From: Polytrichum commune
Taxonomy: Eukaryota; Streptophyta; Polytrichopsida; Polytrichales; Polytrichaceae
DNA length: 64,000 nt
Direction of reading: 5' to 3'
Assembly: GCA_950295325.1 (NCBI GenBank)
Contig: OX485804.1
Location: 32,240,001-32,304,000, forward strand
In this document: positions 1 to 13,170 of the stretch, piece by piece
Numbering within the stretch: position 1 is the first letter of the stretch
How the letters are laid out: every line of letters starts with the position of its first letter
Notes under the pieces: model-generated
Databases searched by the model: none
Told to the model about the DNA's origin: nothing
What the model saw: the letters and a program-made list of their open reading frames with translations, nothing else
Translations under genes and position numbers: made by a program

Positions 1-224
1 ACTAAATATCATATTTAGTGTAGCTATGGCCTTGATTTGGATTTGTACAAATCGCAGGAATTCATATCCTAGGAGAAAAAGCAACCAATTCAGACCCATC
101 TACCTTAAAGCCTGTGATCAAACAGGTTAGGAGACTGCTCTTAATATATGTTTGTAATAATCTTGAAGAATCATGACACAATCTATTCAAGCATTTGAAC
201 AAATTTTAAATTTATGCATTACAG

Positions 225-472
225 GATCGGCATGCAGTACCTTGGCGTCCATTCTACACACGCAGGGCCAACATGAGGAAGCTTTGGACTTGTTGAAGAG
301 GGTGCTAGCCATTCAAGAGGAACTTGGAGCTGACGATCCAGAAATTGGGTTCACACTGGAACTTATGGTTGTAATGCTAGATGCATTAGACAGAAAGTCG
401 GAAATACCCGAGATACTACTTAAAATGGAGAGGCTTACAAAGGACCTTGGAACTCGATATGGTATCAATTGA
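225..472 (+). CDS. Terminal exon of a tetratricopeptide-repeat (kinesin-light-chain-like) protein
   Basis: Only the 3' end of this gene is in the window. An acceptor (ACAG at 221-224) opens an 82-residue exon that stops with TGA at 470-472. The peptide contains one clear TPR of the KLC/nephrocystin type (LASILHTQGQHEEALDLLKR, then VLAIQEELGADDPEIG), followed by a second helical hairpin ending in DLGTRYGIN. Such repeats are protein-protein scaffolds, and plant members are often organellar or cytoskeletal, but the partner cannot be told from this fragment. A possible upstream exon at 58-125 has an acceptor, a GTTAGG donor and a compatible phase, but its peptide is not convincingly TPR-like, so I leave it out. 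Confidence 0.6.
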
Positions 473-540
473 CCAATTAATATACTATGCCCATGGTTAT
501 GCTGCGCAATTAAATGTTTGCTTTCTCCAATTAGCGTGTC

Positions 541-745
541 TCCTAGGATATTCAACATGTAGTTAGGATGAGATGATTAGCAAATACAAACAAATCGAGG
601 CTGTAGCCATTTTCCTCATTACTTTCCGAGCTCACATGAATATCTTCACTATCAAAGTGAAGATTCTCTTCTTAAATGATCATGTAATTTCTCTCAATTA
701 GATTATGCGGGCTTATAACAGACACTTGTCACCGTTAAATAGGAT
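541..745 (+). repeat. Dispersed repeat, copy 1 (AATCGAGGCTGTAGCC family)
   Basis: This copy carries the family core: GATGATTAGCAAAT, then AATCGAGGCTGTAGCCAT, CTCAT, and ATCAAAGTGAAGATTCT. The same ordered blocks recur at 12.5 kb (minus), 51.6, 52.0 and 52.5 kb (plus) and 56.5 kb (minus). No coding capacity or terminal repeats were seen. It lies just downstream of the TPR gene. Confidence 0.6.
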
Positions 746-2331
746 TGTAAATTGTCTCGTCCACTTAGCAATTGTGAGCCCTGTTAAGTGTCCAAATTGG
801 GGTTGAGATAAAACACTCAGGACAGGTCAAAGTGGAGATACTTTCTCTTTAAGAGAGCACATAGCCCTCTCAATTGTGTGGAACCATTTAACCTTGAATA
901 CCATCCCTAGTTTGAGCACATAGGCCCATCCCTTCATAAAACATGTCTTTTTGGTCCTTGTCCTTGACCCTTAAGCATCCGAGAGGCAGCATGCTACTTT
1001 CACAAAAACATGTATTTGAACTACATACTGCCATTTTTGGTTAATTGAGTCATACTGGACCCTATCTAAATTAACTTATTCTTGAAGTGCATGTCTAGAT
1101 CAGTTGAATACCTTGGTGTTATTGAAAATTGGAGTGGAGCCTTAGGCCCCCTTTTGGGTGAAACTGTCAAAGGATTTCCAAGTGGTCAGCAAAGCCAAAA
1201 TCACCGCTTTGTAAGAGTTTGTAAGAGTTTAAAATACACCGGAATCATAGGTTGCTTTTTCTTCAGATTCAAATTGGAAAGAAATTATCTCACTTTAACC
1301 GTCCTTCTGCCTAAGCCTGACTTGAGATGTCTGTGTGCCAGTGTGGCGTATTTTACATTTCAACGGCCATTATAATCCGGCTAGGGATTAGTGGTGAGAC
1401 GTAAACTCATCCATTGCGGAGTTGACAACGCACTGAATTATATTATAGCCTGAGGCGATTAATGTCACTCTGGAAATGGCATTGGAGATCTAAAATTGGT
1501 ATAGTATAGCAGAGTGTAGCTGGAATGAACAAGCCCTGAACCTTATAAGGGACTTGCTTTCGCTAGAGCCCCTTTATCCGCAAAAGATGAGTTTAAACAC
1601 ACGCCACAAATCCCAAGCCCAAATCCAAGGTTCACAAACTACCAATTTTTGGATGAAAGGCAACCCATGGAACATAGATACCCCTCCAACTTCCAATCAA
1701 AGGATAACTTTATTTTGTTAATATGAATGCTGCAACACAGAAACGACCAGAATATGTTGTTGCCCTTCGTGCACTGAGTGAAAGAATTGACACCCATATA
1801 TGATCTACATTCGTGTTCAGAATCTTGTAATCTCATAATTTACCAACACTGTCATTTGAAACAATTTATAACCAAAGACCATTTCTGCCATTTACCTCGC
1901 AAGGTGGGATTGATATCAATGTACCCAGTACATTGAAAGAGTAGCCAATATCAGCAGCTTCATTGCCTACTCTTTTAGTGCTCCTGTGACAAATTCGGAT
2001 AGAGTTTACTTTATTGAATATGGTAATAGCCTTCCCTGACCAAACTTCAGTCCAAACTTTGATAATGTTTCTAGTCCTAACTATCCCAGGTGGCAGATTT
2101 GGTCCTCAATGATATATGAAGGTTCACACATACCAAGGGGCGAAGATTCACACAGCCTTAACGTATGTGACAAATGGGAAAAGTAATTCAGACCATAAGA
2201 ATATTTTTTACTGTACAGGAACAAATGCCCTCTTTTTTAACTCAATTATGGTACAACAAACATGTCTGAATCCGCTTCACAGGCTATAGACTACACCATG
2301 TACCTGACATGGCAAAAGTATCTGATTCAAT
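746..2331. other. Intergenic stretch, no gene supported
   Basis: I see no convincing exon, RNA gene or structured repeat. The few short open frames here have no recognisable composition. The right part is probably the 3' flank of the minus-strand gene that ends at 2,332. Confidence 0.4.
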
Positions 2332-5300
2332 TCAATGCCGCATTTGTTTTGCAGCAGTGATCTCTTGGTTTGCTTTCTCCCGTTGCGCTGGTGGCAAGTT
2401 ATAGAACATTTGACCAGTTTTCGTCTCCCACTGCCACAAGGATAGCACAACACGTTGAGCAGCTTGAGAATGAACAAGATCATTTGAAATGGCAAAAAAA
2501 GGAAAATCAACAAATAGGTGAAGAATCAACAAAGGACTGGGTGATTGCTATAGTACAAAATAATACACACCTCCACTAGAAAAGGCCGCAAATATTGCAA
2601 TCTTCAAATACATCAATGTGAAGATTGTCAAACTTAGAACGTTTGTCCTGATAGTTTATAAAGTCACACTTAGCAATTTCTGTTGGAGTACCTCTCTGAT
2701 GTCTTTCACAGAGTGGATTCTGGGCTCATACTTGGGCTTCGGCCGAAACTTGCGATTATGCTGCAAAAAATGAATCACCCACACATTACAAACTGCAGTC
2801 ATCCTTTTCTTGCAAGCACTTTACCATGATTTCTCCACCAATATAGGTTCACTTTGCCAGAGGTTAGTGCAATCTGAGAAAGCTGTACCTCTGCTAATAA
2901 AGTTGCTAAATCATCCCCTCCATTTCCAGTTTTCACGGCTTTCTTATCAGCCTGTGCAGCAGCAGAACCTATTTCATTCGCAGGTTTGCTACCTTGCTTG
3001 AAGGCGGCTGCAGAAAATACAGGCATACTGGAACGCAAGGCAGACTGCCTGGTGACCATCTTAGAAGAAGCATCCTGGTTATAGATGACAAGAAGCTGTC
3101 AGCATTGGCACCATGAGAGAATCTCATACATCTACCCAACTTGAACCTTCTACCTATGAATATCCTGGTCAAGTCAGCATATGGTAGCAAGGCTAATACA
3201 CAAGTCCAATTAATAACATCCCCCTAGCTTATTCGGGTACATATGAAGGAGAAATACCGTCACGGTGGTTGCCGGAACAGTCGCTTTCTTTCGAGAAACA
3301 CTATCGAGTCCGCTTACACTCTTCCTTGCACTAGAGGCAGTAGGTTTACAAATGTTCGCTTTACTAGGTTCTCCGACCCCGTTACTGGTTGGTTTGAGAA
3401 TAGATCCTCCACTTCCTGCACTTGAAGCTCTGGCATGAGCAGTAAACGTCAAGCTCGGCATACTCATTCGCAGGACAGACTGGCGGCCCTTCTTGGCCAC
3501 TGAGACTGTTGGGCCTGCTGAAACAACCAGTTTAAACTTCAGACATACGATATCTTCGGTGAGTGCAAAACTTCCAGTGTGTCCAAGTGTGTCAGGACAA
3601 GCCAGGCAAGACGATCTTCAATTTAGTACATAGATTCTCACGTACATAGTAGCACACATTTCCAAATACTTATGAGGCAATCTGCAAAATCTGCGAGTGA
3701 AATGAACCGACAATTTTCCAAAACTTCTTGCTGTCCAGGAGATGCCTCTCAAACTTTTGGTCATTACAGTAATTTTACATCTGTAGTGGATTGCATGGGC
3801 TGTAGACTTACTCAAACTGGGCTTCAACTTGGGTGGCGACTGAATGCTTGTATTCTCTTTGCCACCCTTGGAAGTTCGATTCACCCTAATTAACCTGTGA
3901 ACTGGGCCATGAGATTGGACACTTTGGCTTGCCCTTGGGGTAGGCCTTTGTTGAGCAGAACCGCTCAACGTGAAAGTATTGTCCGAGACATTTCCGTGCG
4001 TATGATCGAAGGACACTGAACGTCTATACGTCTTTGACGGACCAGCTGCAACTTTTTGAGGTGAAAACACTTCAAGGCTTTTCACCAAGTCCAATTCCTC
4101 CATCCTTTCAATGACGTTATGCACAGCACATTCAGCAACCAAACCCACTGCTTCCATTTGGTCCTCAGAAGATTTGTCGTTACTTTCAGGAGGGGACACT
4201 ACACTCGATGTGACTTCTGAAGAAATCACCGTTTCATCAAGTCGATTTGAAGGCGAATCTACCGCGCAGTCTTCAGGCAAAGCCGAAATAGGCCCAGTTG
4301 CAACATCTGTAGTTTCCTCAGAAACTGCAGGCCCTTTCTTATCAGGATCAACCTGACTAATACCAGGACCGTCATCAATCTTCACCCGTAATGCAGAACC
4401 CCAACTCTTCCTCATTCTACGAATATCATCAAATGCATGAACTGAAGAGTTCGTGCCCAATTTGCTGACCAGGCCCGCACTAGACTTTGAAGATTCTAGT
4501 TCAGGGCTAGTTTTCGATTCTCCATTTTTTTCAATGCCTGAGGTTGTCACCTTCTCACAGGTGACGTCTTGTGACATTGCTGGAGTCTCAAGCTGCACGC
4601 TCTGATGGACAAGCCTGGATTTTGGTAGAGCACCTGCATAAGATGGGAAAAAGCAATCTGGTCATCTCCCTTACTGTGAAAGTAGGCATGATTGTATCAA
4701 GGAATATAACTGATTACAAGAACATCCAAGACAATTTCTGAGTAAATGATAGTGCTTTCATGTCATTTCCGGGTTGGCAGGATTAAAAAACAACTACTTG
4801 TTCGAATGTCCGCAAACCTGCATTGAAAATGAAGCTACAAAATCACCTGCTTCTTTACGCTCAGTGCCAGTGGAATCCGCAGAGCCATCAATTTTCACCC
4901 TTAGTGCTGAACCCAAACTTTTGCGTAGCCTTCTCATGTCATTAAGCCTGGGAAGCATAGCTTCAATCCAGGGCGCACTTTGTGCAGATGGTCTGTCTTC
5001 ATCCCCACTAACTGCAGCTGATGAGGGTGTGGAGGACACAGGTATACAAGCTTCCGCATTATCATTACCACTGGCATCTTCGCTCATGTGGTTATCCTGT
5101 ACTGCATTTGAAACATCAAATACCGCACCAACATGATTTCCGCCAATAAACACATCAGTAGGAGTAGAGGATATGAATCTCCTGGAGGATGTGAATCCTT
5201 CGGGTGACTTACACTGAATAGGTGAGCCAATCTGGTCACCAGGGGATTCTTCAAATGCTTCGTTGTATCCCGGATTAAAATTTGCTTTAGGACTACTGTC

Positions 5301-6471
5301 ATTCAGTTCTTCTTTGCTATCTTTGTGATAGTTTGCCAAAGTTTGGCTTTCAAAAGCAAGCTTTGTTTTGGTAGAGGCGCGTTTCTTCCTCTCAATTTGC
5401 GGGGTCCTGACGCTTCCTCTTCTGTCTTTGCTGTCAGTTCCACCCGTAAGCTCTGTGAGCGGTACCTCATGGTGCCTGCATACCAACAATTTTTGAGAAA
5501 TCATTGTTACCCGTGGTATCGTACGTAACAAAAAATTAAATATTGAAACCGAAATGAGAAGTGAGCCTCAGGCACGTAAGAACTTACGTGTGGCTGCGGT
5601 AAAACCATGGATCGTCCCTGAAGAAACAAGAACGATAAGTGAGTGCGATACGCATACCTTCTATGCAGAAGGGAGAAACATAGAATACCATCAAGGAGAA
5701 GTAAGTCCTAAAGAATACACATCATGTGATGGCCTCATGACGTATGTATACTGTACGTGACATAACGAAATCAGTGGCCAAGCCAATTCCACATTGTATC
5801 CTCCTAACATATGGTAGGTGCATATGCGTCATCATATAAGGCACAGGCACTTGCTCAAGGGTTTGTAAACTGGTAGGGACGTGTCAGTACGGTCACCATG
5901 TTGATCACAATTACTGAGTTTCATTATTATTACTTTGTCATGATTCGATTTCATCACGACCAATGTTTTACCGATATTGCACCCTTTTCTACAGGTATAG
6001 ATGTTTGGCTCGTCTGTAATTTTGCGTAGGATCTGGTTAACAGTGAAACTGATATATAGAATATTATTAGAAATTTTTCAGGGCTTCATGTCTGTTTAAA
6101 AGAGAGAGAGAAGGCTCAGCGTATCAAACACGTACCCAATAGTTCCAGCTAATGCTTCCTCAGCCCTCAAGTCCGCCCACTGTGGTGCATCAATCTCTGC
6201 CTGCATCGAGAGTACACTGAGCACTGTTAAGATCCCACAAGCTGGTATTATTTCAAACAACTCCACTTCCAAGTTCCAAGCATTTCCAAAAAAATATTAG
6301 AATTGGTCTACACACATAGCTCTGCCAGTCAATCAAGGAGGTCAAAAACAAAACAATAAGAAAAAAAATTAAGAAAAAAAGACGTACCAGGAATGCCCAG
6401 TGTTTATCATTCTTTGCCGCTGTGGAAGCGGGAGAGAGTGACAAAGACACTAGCATAGCCTGCCGGTGCAT
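2332..6471 (-). CDS. Eight-exon gene for a ~770-aa basic, serine-rich protein of unknown family with a duplicated RRxRKSxGSALRVKID motif
   Basis: Exons read on the minus strand: 6471-6388, 6200-6136, 5475-4847, 4633-3779, 3514-3258, 3074-2853, 2760-2692 and about 2463-2332. All joins but the last agree in splice signals and phase. The first ATG is at 6471. The N-terminus holds KHWAFLAEIDAPQWADLRAE, a compact aromatic motif that I associate with plant proteins of unknown function. The middle is low-complexity Ser/Glu/Asp-rich and carries DMRRLRKSLGSALRVKID and DIRRMRKSWGSALRVKID, one at the end of exon 3 and one at the start of exon 4. This suggests a duplicated linear binding site. The C-terminus is basic (KFRPKPKYEPRIHSVKDIRE) and ends near PPAQREKANQEITAAKQ. 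Nuclear or chromatin/cytoskeletal binding is only a guess. Exon 7 may instead end about 23 bases further on, at CTAA|GTGTGA, which would fix the phase of the last exon. Confidence 0.72.
3514..3520 (-). promoter_or_regulatory. NAGNAG tandem splice acceptor of exon 5
   Basis: The intron before exon 5 of the minus-strand gene ends TTTCAGCAG. Both AGs keep the reading frame: one choice gives Cys-Pro at the junction, the other Ser-Gly-Pro. NAGNAG acceptors commonly yield two protein isoforms differing by one residue. Confidence 0.5.
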
Positions 6472-7440
6472 GATGATAATCCGTTAAGGCGCTCGCATCA
6501 TTCTATTTAGGGCTCTCGTGATTGCTTAGGTTCGTCCAGATTGGCGGCTTCAAGTCCTGTGGTATCAAAGTTGCCTTCCTGGAATTCCATCACATCGTGT
6601 AGGAATTCACCTCTTTAAGTGTGACCCATATATTCCACTTCAATTTGCTCCAGGAAGTGCAATTTACACCTCCTGATGTTGTTTGTGGTTTATGTGATCC
6701 TGCCAAGAGACACACAATTTAGGAACCCTCGCAGTTTCTGATTCCCTCCCCAAAGTGCGTATTCAAAGTAAGTATGATAGTCAAAAAAGAGCAGACACTT
6801 ACATCCATGATTTCCACACCTCTAGATTCTGCTCTCTTAAAGATATTGCTATTTATGACATCAATTCGTTGAAACGCTCTAAGACCAATTACTTAGAATT
6901 TCACTTTGCGCTAACTAAAGATCTTAATGCTGCCCCAGTTAATTAATCCAGGATACGAGGATGAAAGAAGACGAGGAAGAAAAGATGAAGAGGAATTTAC
7001 ATATACGTTTCCTGCCATTTGTAGAACAGAGGAAATCGTGATAAACCAGTTTACTATGTGTGAAGTTAGGAAGAGATCGCCAGAGCAAGATTCACAACAT
7101 TCGAATGCTCAAAGGGCTCGGTATCTTAAACAAGCAGCTTTTTATAGGTTCTTGGAGCAGTAGGTCACATCAATTTTCACTTTGCCTCACATCGCAAGAT
7201 CTTGATATGAAGGCCCAAAAAACAACCGATGTTCTGGAAGAGATGACCTTGAAGCCAAAGGATTGTGGCACAATGGAAATCTTCAGAAAATATTATCCCT
7301 GACCTTGAACATTGCACCTGTGCTTCCCAATCGTAATCTAGATTATGTCGTACACATCCTCTGTCCTGACACTAAAATTGGTTTACTCCTCCTAACTTCG
7401 CAATCTCGACGAAAACTTATTGAATTGAGAAAATCCGAGG
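6472..7440. other. Upstream flank of the minus-strand gene, no gene supported
   Basis: This is the probable promoter side of the gene starting at 6,471. Several overlapping plus-strand open frames between 6.75 and 7.65 kb have no coherent composition or splice pattern, so I treat them as chance. Confidence 0.35.
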
Positions 7441-8470
7441 CTCATCAAGTAAACCTCCAAGACAAAAATTGCGTCGGTTTTTCAAACTCTGTGCTCTGCT
7501 TCCTCCTTCAAACTTCCTCAACATCTACGTCAATCTAATGAATACCAAATCTCCAACCAATCACACCTCAATAACGACGACACAGGAAGGCGAAACACCA
7601 CCCGACTGTCGGAGCCAAATCACACAACCTCAGTGCTCTGCAGCGCTTATCTGAAACCAGATATCTCGTAATCGCAGCTGCGACATAGCCGAAAACTGAT
7701 CGAGTGGAAGACAGAAACCTGCACGACAAAAACTACGTCAGAACATAAAGGTATTTCAAAACTCTGTCTGGGCCTCCTACATCAGGCTTCTTCCTCAAAC
7801 TCCATCTTGAAACAGCAATATATTCGTCAATCGAACGAATTCCGAATCTCATTACCAACGCTCCAACCACATCACAATCATGACGCCACGAGAATAATAG
7901 GAGAGAAACACAACCCAGTGTCGGCCTAACACCTCACATAATTACCTCAATGCTCCGCCGGAGTTCCTCCAATCTGACACCAGAAATCTCGTAATCGCAG
8001 GTTCGACATAGCCGAAAACTGATCGAGTAGAAAGACAAAAACCTACACGACAAAAAATAAGTCAGAAAATAGAGAACTTCCAAAACTCTGCCTCGGCTTC
8101 TTCCTCTATCTCCATCCTGAAAGAGCAATATCTTCTTCAATCCAACGAATTCCAAATCTCGTTACCAATACTCCAACCACATCACAATCACGACGATACG
8201 TGAACAGACGAAAACGCAACTCCACGTGTCGGAGAAAAACACCTCATACCTGAAACTGCAATATCTTCGTCAACCTAATGAATTCCAAATCTCATCACCA
8301 ACGTTCCGACCACACTAAAATCACGCCGACGCCGAGAAGGAGAAATGCAACCCTCAAGTGTTGGGAAAAAAAGACGCCTCACACAATAACACCTCAATGC
8401 TCCGCTGCAGTTCCTCCTCCTATCTGATCCAGAAGAAGTCTCGCACTTGCAGCTGCGTCATAGATGCAAA
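7440..8470 (+). repeat. Degenerate tandem repeat, period roughly 300 bp
   Basis: The phrase CGTCAATCTAATGAATACCAAATCT and its variants recur near 7528, 7824, 8134 and 8266. A second phrase, GCCGAAAACTGATCGAGT plus a downstream CACGACAAAAA block, recurs near 7689 and 8009. Spacings are about 296, 310 and 132 bp, so the last unit is truncated. The units are diverged and contain no consistent reading frame. Confidence 0.6.
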
Positions 8471-8890
8471 CCTCGTGTAGAAAGATGAGGCGCCTTTATG
8501 AAGCTTCCGAAAGGGAGGAACAACATCCACTCCGCCAGCTGAGTCCCTGTTCCGTCCTACAAATTGCAATTGTGGACCGTTCTACGCCCCGTAAAAACCG
8601 ATCGGGAGCTCTCGGCCCGAGGCACCGATCTCCTGCTGCCGGTAACTTTCCATTTGCGGAACGGGCGAGTCATTTCGAAGCTCAAGGCTCTTTGATGATG
8701 ATGACTCATCACCCACAGCAAGGCAAGCAGCAAGCAACGACTAGCAATCGCCGAACGCGTCCCACTTTCGTGATCCAGCTTGGCGCGCGGCCCACCCCAC
8801 CCGTCCATTCGCCGGGCCACCCGAACGGGCCCGGCCCGGCTCCACCCAAGACCCGGTCTCCCTCCCCAAACTGGCAAACCCCCTCCTGAA
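8471..8890. other. GC-rich island without supported gene
   Basis: This tract is markedly richer in C, G and CpG than its surroundings. It is open in several frames on both strands, which is what base composition alone predicts. The translations are Pro/Arg/Ser low complexity with no motif. It could be a CpG-rich promoter or an unrecognised first exon. Confidence 0.3.
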
Positions 8891-9099
8891 AATAATTATT
8901 TAGCCCCCCAATATCAATATTAGAAAACGCCTTTTACACTCAATGGGGATGAAGAGCGCTTCCTATTGGCTACACTGCTCAGTTTCCAATGCGGAATAAC
9001 AGTAGCACCTAAAGCTGCCTGTTTAACAGGGGCTACTGCTTTCCTTTCTGGGACGGGTGTCCACCTCTAGGCCGGGTCAACCTGCGACCCGGTGGAACG

Positions 9100-9200
9100 C
9101 CGGGTTACCGTCGCATCAGTGGGCCCGCGTCACCTTCAAATATTTGAACCACGGAAGTACAGGTGGTCGGGGGTTCGAATCGCGGGGAGGAGCGTGGGAC
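9100..9200 (+). repeat. Possible tRNA-derived (SINE-like) tract
   Basis: GGGTTCGAATCGCGG at about 9171 matches a pol III B box (GGTTCGAATC). A weak A-box-like TCGCATCAGTGG lies about 61 bp upstream. The spacing suits a class II tRNA-like head. No cloverleaf, poly-A tail or target duplication was found, so this is not called a tRNA gene. Confidence 0.25.
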
Positions 9201-11552
9201 TGCACGAGAAGTGCTTTGATGTGGCAGAGGTACCCTAGGTTAGTGTGCCATTCGTCACTAATTAATTCAAACCAGGTACAAACGTATGTACACTGCGCTG
9301 ACGTGGCAGGGCCTCGGCTGCCTGAGGTACCGTAGAGGCTTCTCTATTCCGACACAAAGTCATTATTTACCCCTCACGGTTTGCCACGTGTCGTGCTTAG
9401 GGTTGCTAGGACCCCTCGCATCCCACGTGGAGACTACACTCCGGCATATATGAAGATGAAATAGAGAACCCTCTATAGTATAAGCGTCCAGGAGTCGTCT
9501 TATTATGTGCAGATTCAACCCCACATAAGGTTGACGGGTCTTGAATGGTATATTTTTCTTAATCGTTGTGAAATATAACTCCAATTCATGAACTCTAAAT
9601 TAGTGTAGTTGATCCACAAATGCAGATGGAGAGGTTAGGCTCAATCGCATAGGAATTTGGAGCCCACTCCAAATTGATATGAATTTTTAAAGTTGACGGT
9701 CAGATAGCTTCCCTCCCCGTCCCCTTCCAAAATACGTCGACTATTGAGTAGAGTAGTAGTCCAATATGTTTGGAATACATGTATTTTTGGTGTTTGTTCT
9801 TAGATGCACACCTAACCATGCACCACTGAAATATAGGTGCCCATTCGTGATGAGTATCCAAATCACTCCCGCTTAGTTGACATCTATGTTGTTGGAACGA
9901 CTGTGATAATGTCTCGCTCACTTAGAAAATGTAAATGACAAAGAATGTTATTTTCAATTTCATATTCGTAGTTGAGATGAAAATTTATAAGAACTTGATT
10001 TTACTATATACGTGATGGAGTAGGCCCTCCCGATTGTGTTAACTAACTATTGAACCTATAGTGCTTAACATGTTTAGAGCAAATGGTTAATCTTATATCA
10101 TTATACATGTATTTTTGTGTCCGTTCATAACTAGAAGCCCTACCATATAGTCCCGCATATGGTGTATACCTCTCAAATGTAAGTGTCTAACCCGGGTTTG
10201 ATTGAGATGAATGATCACATAGTAGGGTCCTAATACTTTATATTTGAGTGGGATATAAATATATGACAAGACTTGTAGTTTATAATGGACACATGTTACA
10301 ATAAGTTTGGATTATGTGTTCAAAAATAGATACCATTATAAGTTTAATAAGTTAAACATAATTGGGAGAATCTATGTGATCACTTGAAGAGTAAGAATCA
10401 ATTGTTTTCAACTTTGAGCTCTCATGCTCATGGTTTGTTTTTAAGGTTTGTACTCCATATATGGCAATTAAAATATACAACATTTGTGGCTTCACAATTT
10501 CTAGGTGGATGAGGCAATTCCAAATATAATACAACAACATAGATATATGTGGAGTTGGAAGTGCCTACAACATGCCCATGTGTTGGGAGAAAATCCAACT
10601 TGTTAGTAGTAACAAATCTAATGGCAATTGATCCATATGACTTTGTGTCATCCAATTCTTTTGGAAACAAGCAACTTTGCTTGGCTCAACCCAATGTTGG
10701 TATGGTATATAGGTTGATTGCATGGTAATGATAATCAACAACATAATATCAGACAAATATTCATATTTGATGGGTATGTCAAGGTGAGAGAATCTTTGTA
10801 TTGTACATTGAGATATTATTTGGGTCAGTACCATTCGAGACCATATTGATATTAAGACCATTATGCATGGGTATGAAAGTTCTCGAATGGTATATACACC
10901 TGAATGATAACAAAAGCAAGACTTCACCATCAAATATCCATACCCTATCGGTATCAAAAAATATGAAATCCTCATTCTAGATACCAAATGGTATTGAAAT
11001 AAGACAACACCAAAACCAACATTGGTTCGAACTTGATGATTGATTGTTGTAGATGAAGTGACGAATGATTGAAGAATTCAAAGTAAGCCTAATGAAAGTG
11101 AGGTGGCAATCAACCCAACAATTATTTTTGTTATGCTCATGATGAACTCTTTAATGACATATGGTGAGTATGGTTGGGAGTTCATTAAGCAATGACTGAG
11201 TTCCGTTGAGTTCCATTGAGTATGTAATGATTGCTTTAGTGAAAAAATGAACAACAATAGGATGAATGTCCTTAATTAGCGACTCAATTGATGATTAACT
11301 TAGTGGACAAAAGAGATGACAACATGCCTTATAATAGGTTTCTCCACTTAGTGTGGTCCACCTTAATTTCTTGGAGCCTAAGGTACTCCAAGTTCGGACT
11401 AAGTGGGGTCACTAATAATTTAACACCGCCACATACTAATTAAGTACTTTGATTAGTAAGGATGCTTGCTTAGTATGAGTCTATAACATTATTAAGCGGG
11501 GGAGGACTTCAATAATTGTTGTAGTTAGTGTCACTTACTATCTGGGAATACG

Positions 11553-11554
<2 letters not shown>
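9201..11554. other. AT-rich intergenic stretch, no gene supported
   Basis: No exon, RNA gene or inverted repeat could be supported. Weak similarity to the trailing part of the dispersed repeat family appears around 10.0-10.2 kb. Confidence 0.35.

Positions 11555-11585
<31 letters not shown>
11555..11585. repeat. (AT)n microsatellite
   Basis: Fifteen or so AT dinucleotides in a row within AT-rich intergenic DNA. Confidence 0.95.
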
Positions 11586-11589
<4 letters not shown>

Positions 11590-12529
11590 TGTATGTCTCA
11601 TGTTTTGTCAATGAATGTCAAATTGGTTTGTATGGACATTATAGAACATTGAAAATTTCACTCGATAAAAAAAAATTACATCAATAGTCAAAATATATAA
11701 CAGTGTGTACCTCCAGAGAGTAAGTGACACTAAATACAACACCTAGTGTTGTTTTCTTTTCATATAAATATTTTGGGCAAGTTTTTTTGTTTTTTGTTTA
11801 TATAAATTGGAATTGATTTCAGCTTAAAACTTACGATTCAATCATAAATAATGAATTCACAAGAAGGAAGTCATCTCCAAATGACAAAGTTTTAACCTCA
11901 TTCAAAAGAGGGGCAATATACTTACTCAAATTAGCTCACAAATCTTGAAATCATTATTTTAGGATTTTTTGGGGAAACTTTGCAATTTGAGGCAACGATG
12001 CCACAATTGCGCACCTTCCACATGGATGTACACCCACCAACACATGTCCAACTAAAGAATCCAACTGTGGATGTTTAGGATATGTTGCGTTTGAGTGTCA
12101 TGCAAATTTTCAAATCAATTGGGAATAATTTGCACATAGGGATCAACATAATAACTTGTTTGGGATCTGCTGCCCCTAAATTGCGAAGGTGACAAATGTC
12201 AAGTTTTGGTTTGTGGACCGGTTTTATTGTAAACCAGTTGAGAGCATACTCTCATACTTGAAAGGATCCCAAAATAGTTAGCCTTGTAGAATCACAATTA
12301 TTCACGGAGAAAAACATACGAGACTTGAACATGAACAAGAGGAGTAGTTAAAACACAGTTAAAACAATCAATAAACCATCCGAACTAGTGTCAAAGGGGT
12401 CAGAGTGAACTACTCAAATAATGGTCGCATAGGATATCTAATTTGGGGTTAAGAGAGATTGGACTATGTGCTAAAAATTTGTTAATCATTCTAGGCTCAA
12501 TGTTGAACACAAGTGGAGGGACCTATATG

Positions 12530-12665
12530 ATCGTTTCATGAGAAAGAGAATCTTCACTTTGACAATGCATAAGATGTTCATACGACCTCATAAAATCATG
12601 AGGAAAATGGCTACAACCATGACTTGGATTTGCTAATCATCTTGCACTAATCACGTGTTAGGGGC
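12530..12665 (-). repeat. Dispersed repeat, copy 2 (inverted)
   Basis: Read on the minus strand it gives CACGTGATTAGTGCAAGATG, then ATTAGCAAATCCAAGTCATG, GTTGTAGCCATTTTCCTCAT, and TCAAAGTGAAGATTCT. These are the same blocks in the same order as the copies at 0.54, 51.6, 52.0, 52.5 and 56.5 kb. Confidence 0.6.
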
Positions 12666-12899
12666 CTAGTATGAGAAGTGGGTGCATAGCAAAAGTTTCC
12701 CATTTAAGGTCCACTTACCTTATGACATGCTAGAAAGGGTTGTTTCATAACATTACTCAAACCATATGGATAGTGTGATTCTATATTAAGCATATGATAA
12801 GGGGCCTCCACCGTCTTACTTCATGGGAACAAATGTAGATATTGGGAAGAAATTGACGCTGGTACAAATAGTGAATAATGCATGTATAATTAAAACAAA

Positions 12900-13170
12900 T
12901 ATTATGAATAGTGCCAAGATCAATGATGAATAGTGCCACTAATAGTGTTTCTAATGAATAATGTTGAGATGAACAATGCTTCCGAGAATATACTTCCTAC
13001 CAAATTTCCAAGTGTCAACTTATGTGTATACACAACAATTAAATATAATAGTGAACAATACCAATATAAATAATATGATATTATGGATAGTATTGGTATG
13101 AACATTAAATAGTGTTGCTAACAGTGTTTCCAGTGCATAGTGTTGGGATGACTAATGCTTCCTATAAACA
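12900..13170 (+). repeat. Diverged tandem duplication rich in AATAGTG
   Basis: CTAATAGTGTTTCTAATGAA followed by GATGAACAATGCTTCC near 12940 recurs as CTAACAGTGTTTCCAGTGCA and GATGACTAATGCTTCC near 13110. The period is about 170 bp, with many scattered AATAGTG words between. Confidence 0.45.

Noticed and set aside
8464-8889. 141-codon GC-rich frame
   Set aside because: Low-complexity translation, an opposite-strand frame equally open, and no splice or start context. Best explained by base composition.
9171-9185. A functional tRNA gene at the GGTTCGAATC word
   Set aside because: No acceptor or anticodon stem could be folded around it.
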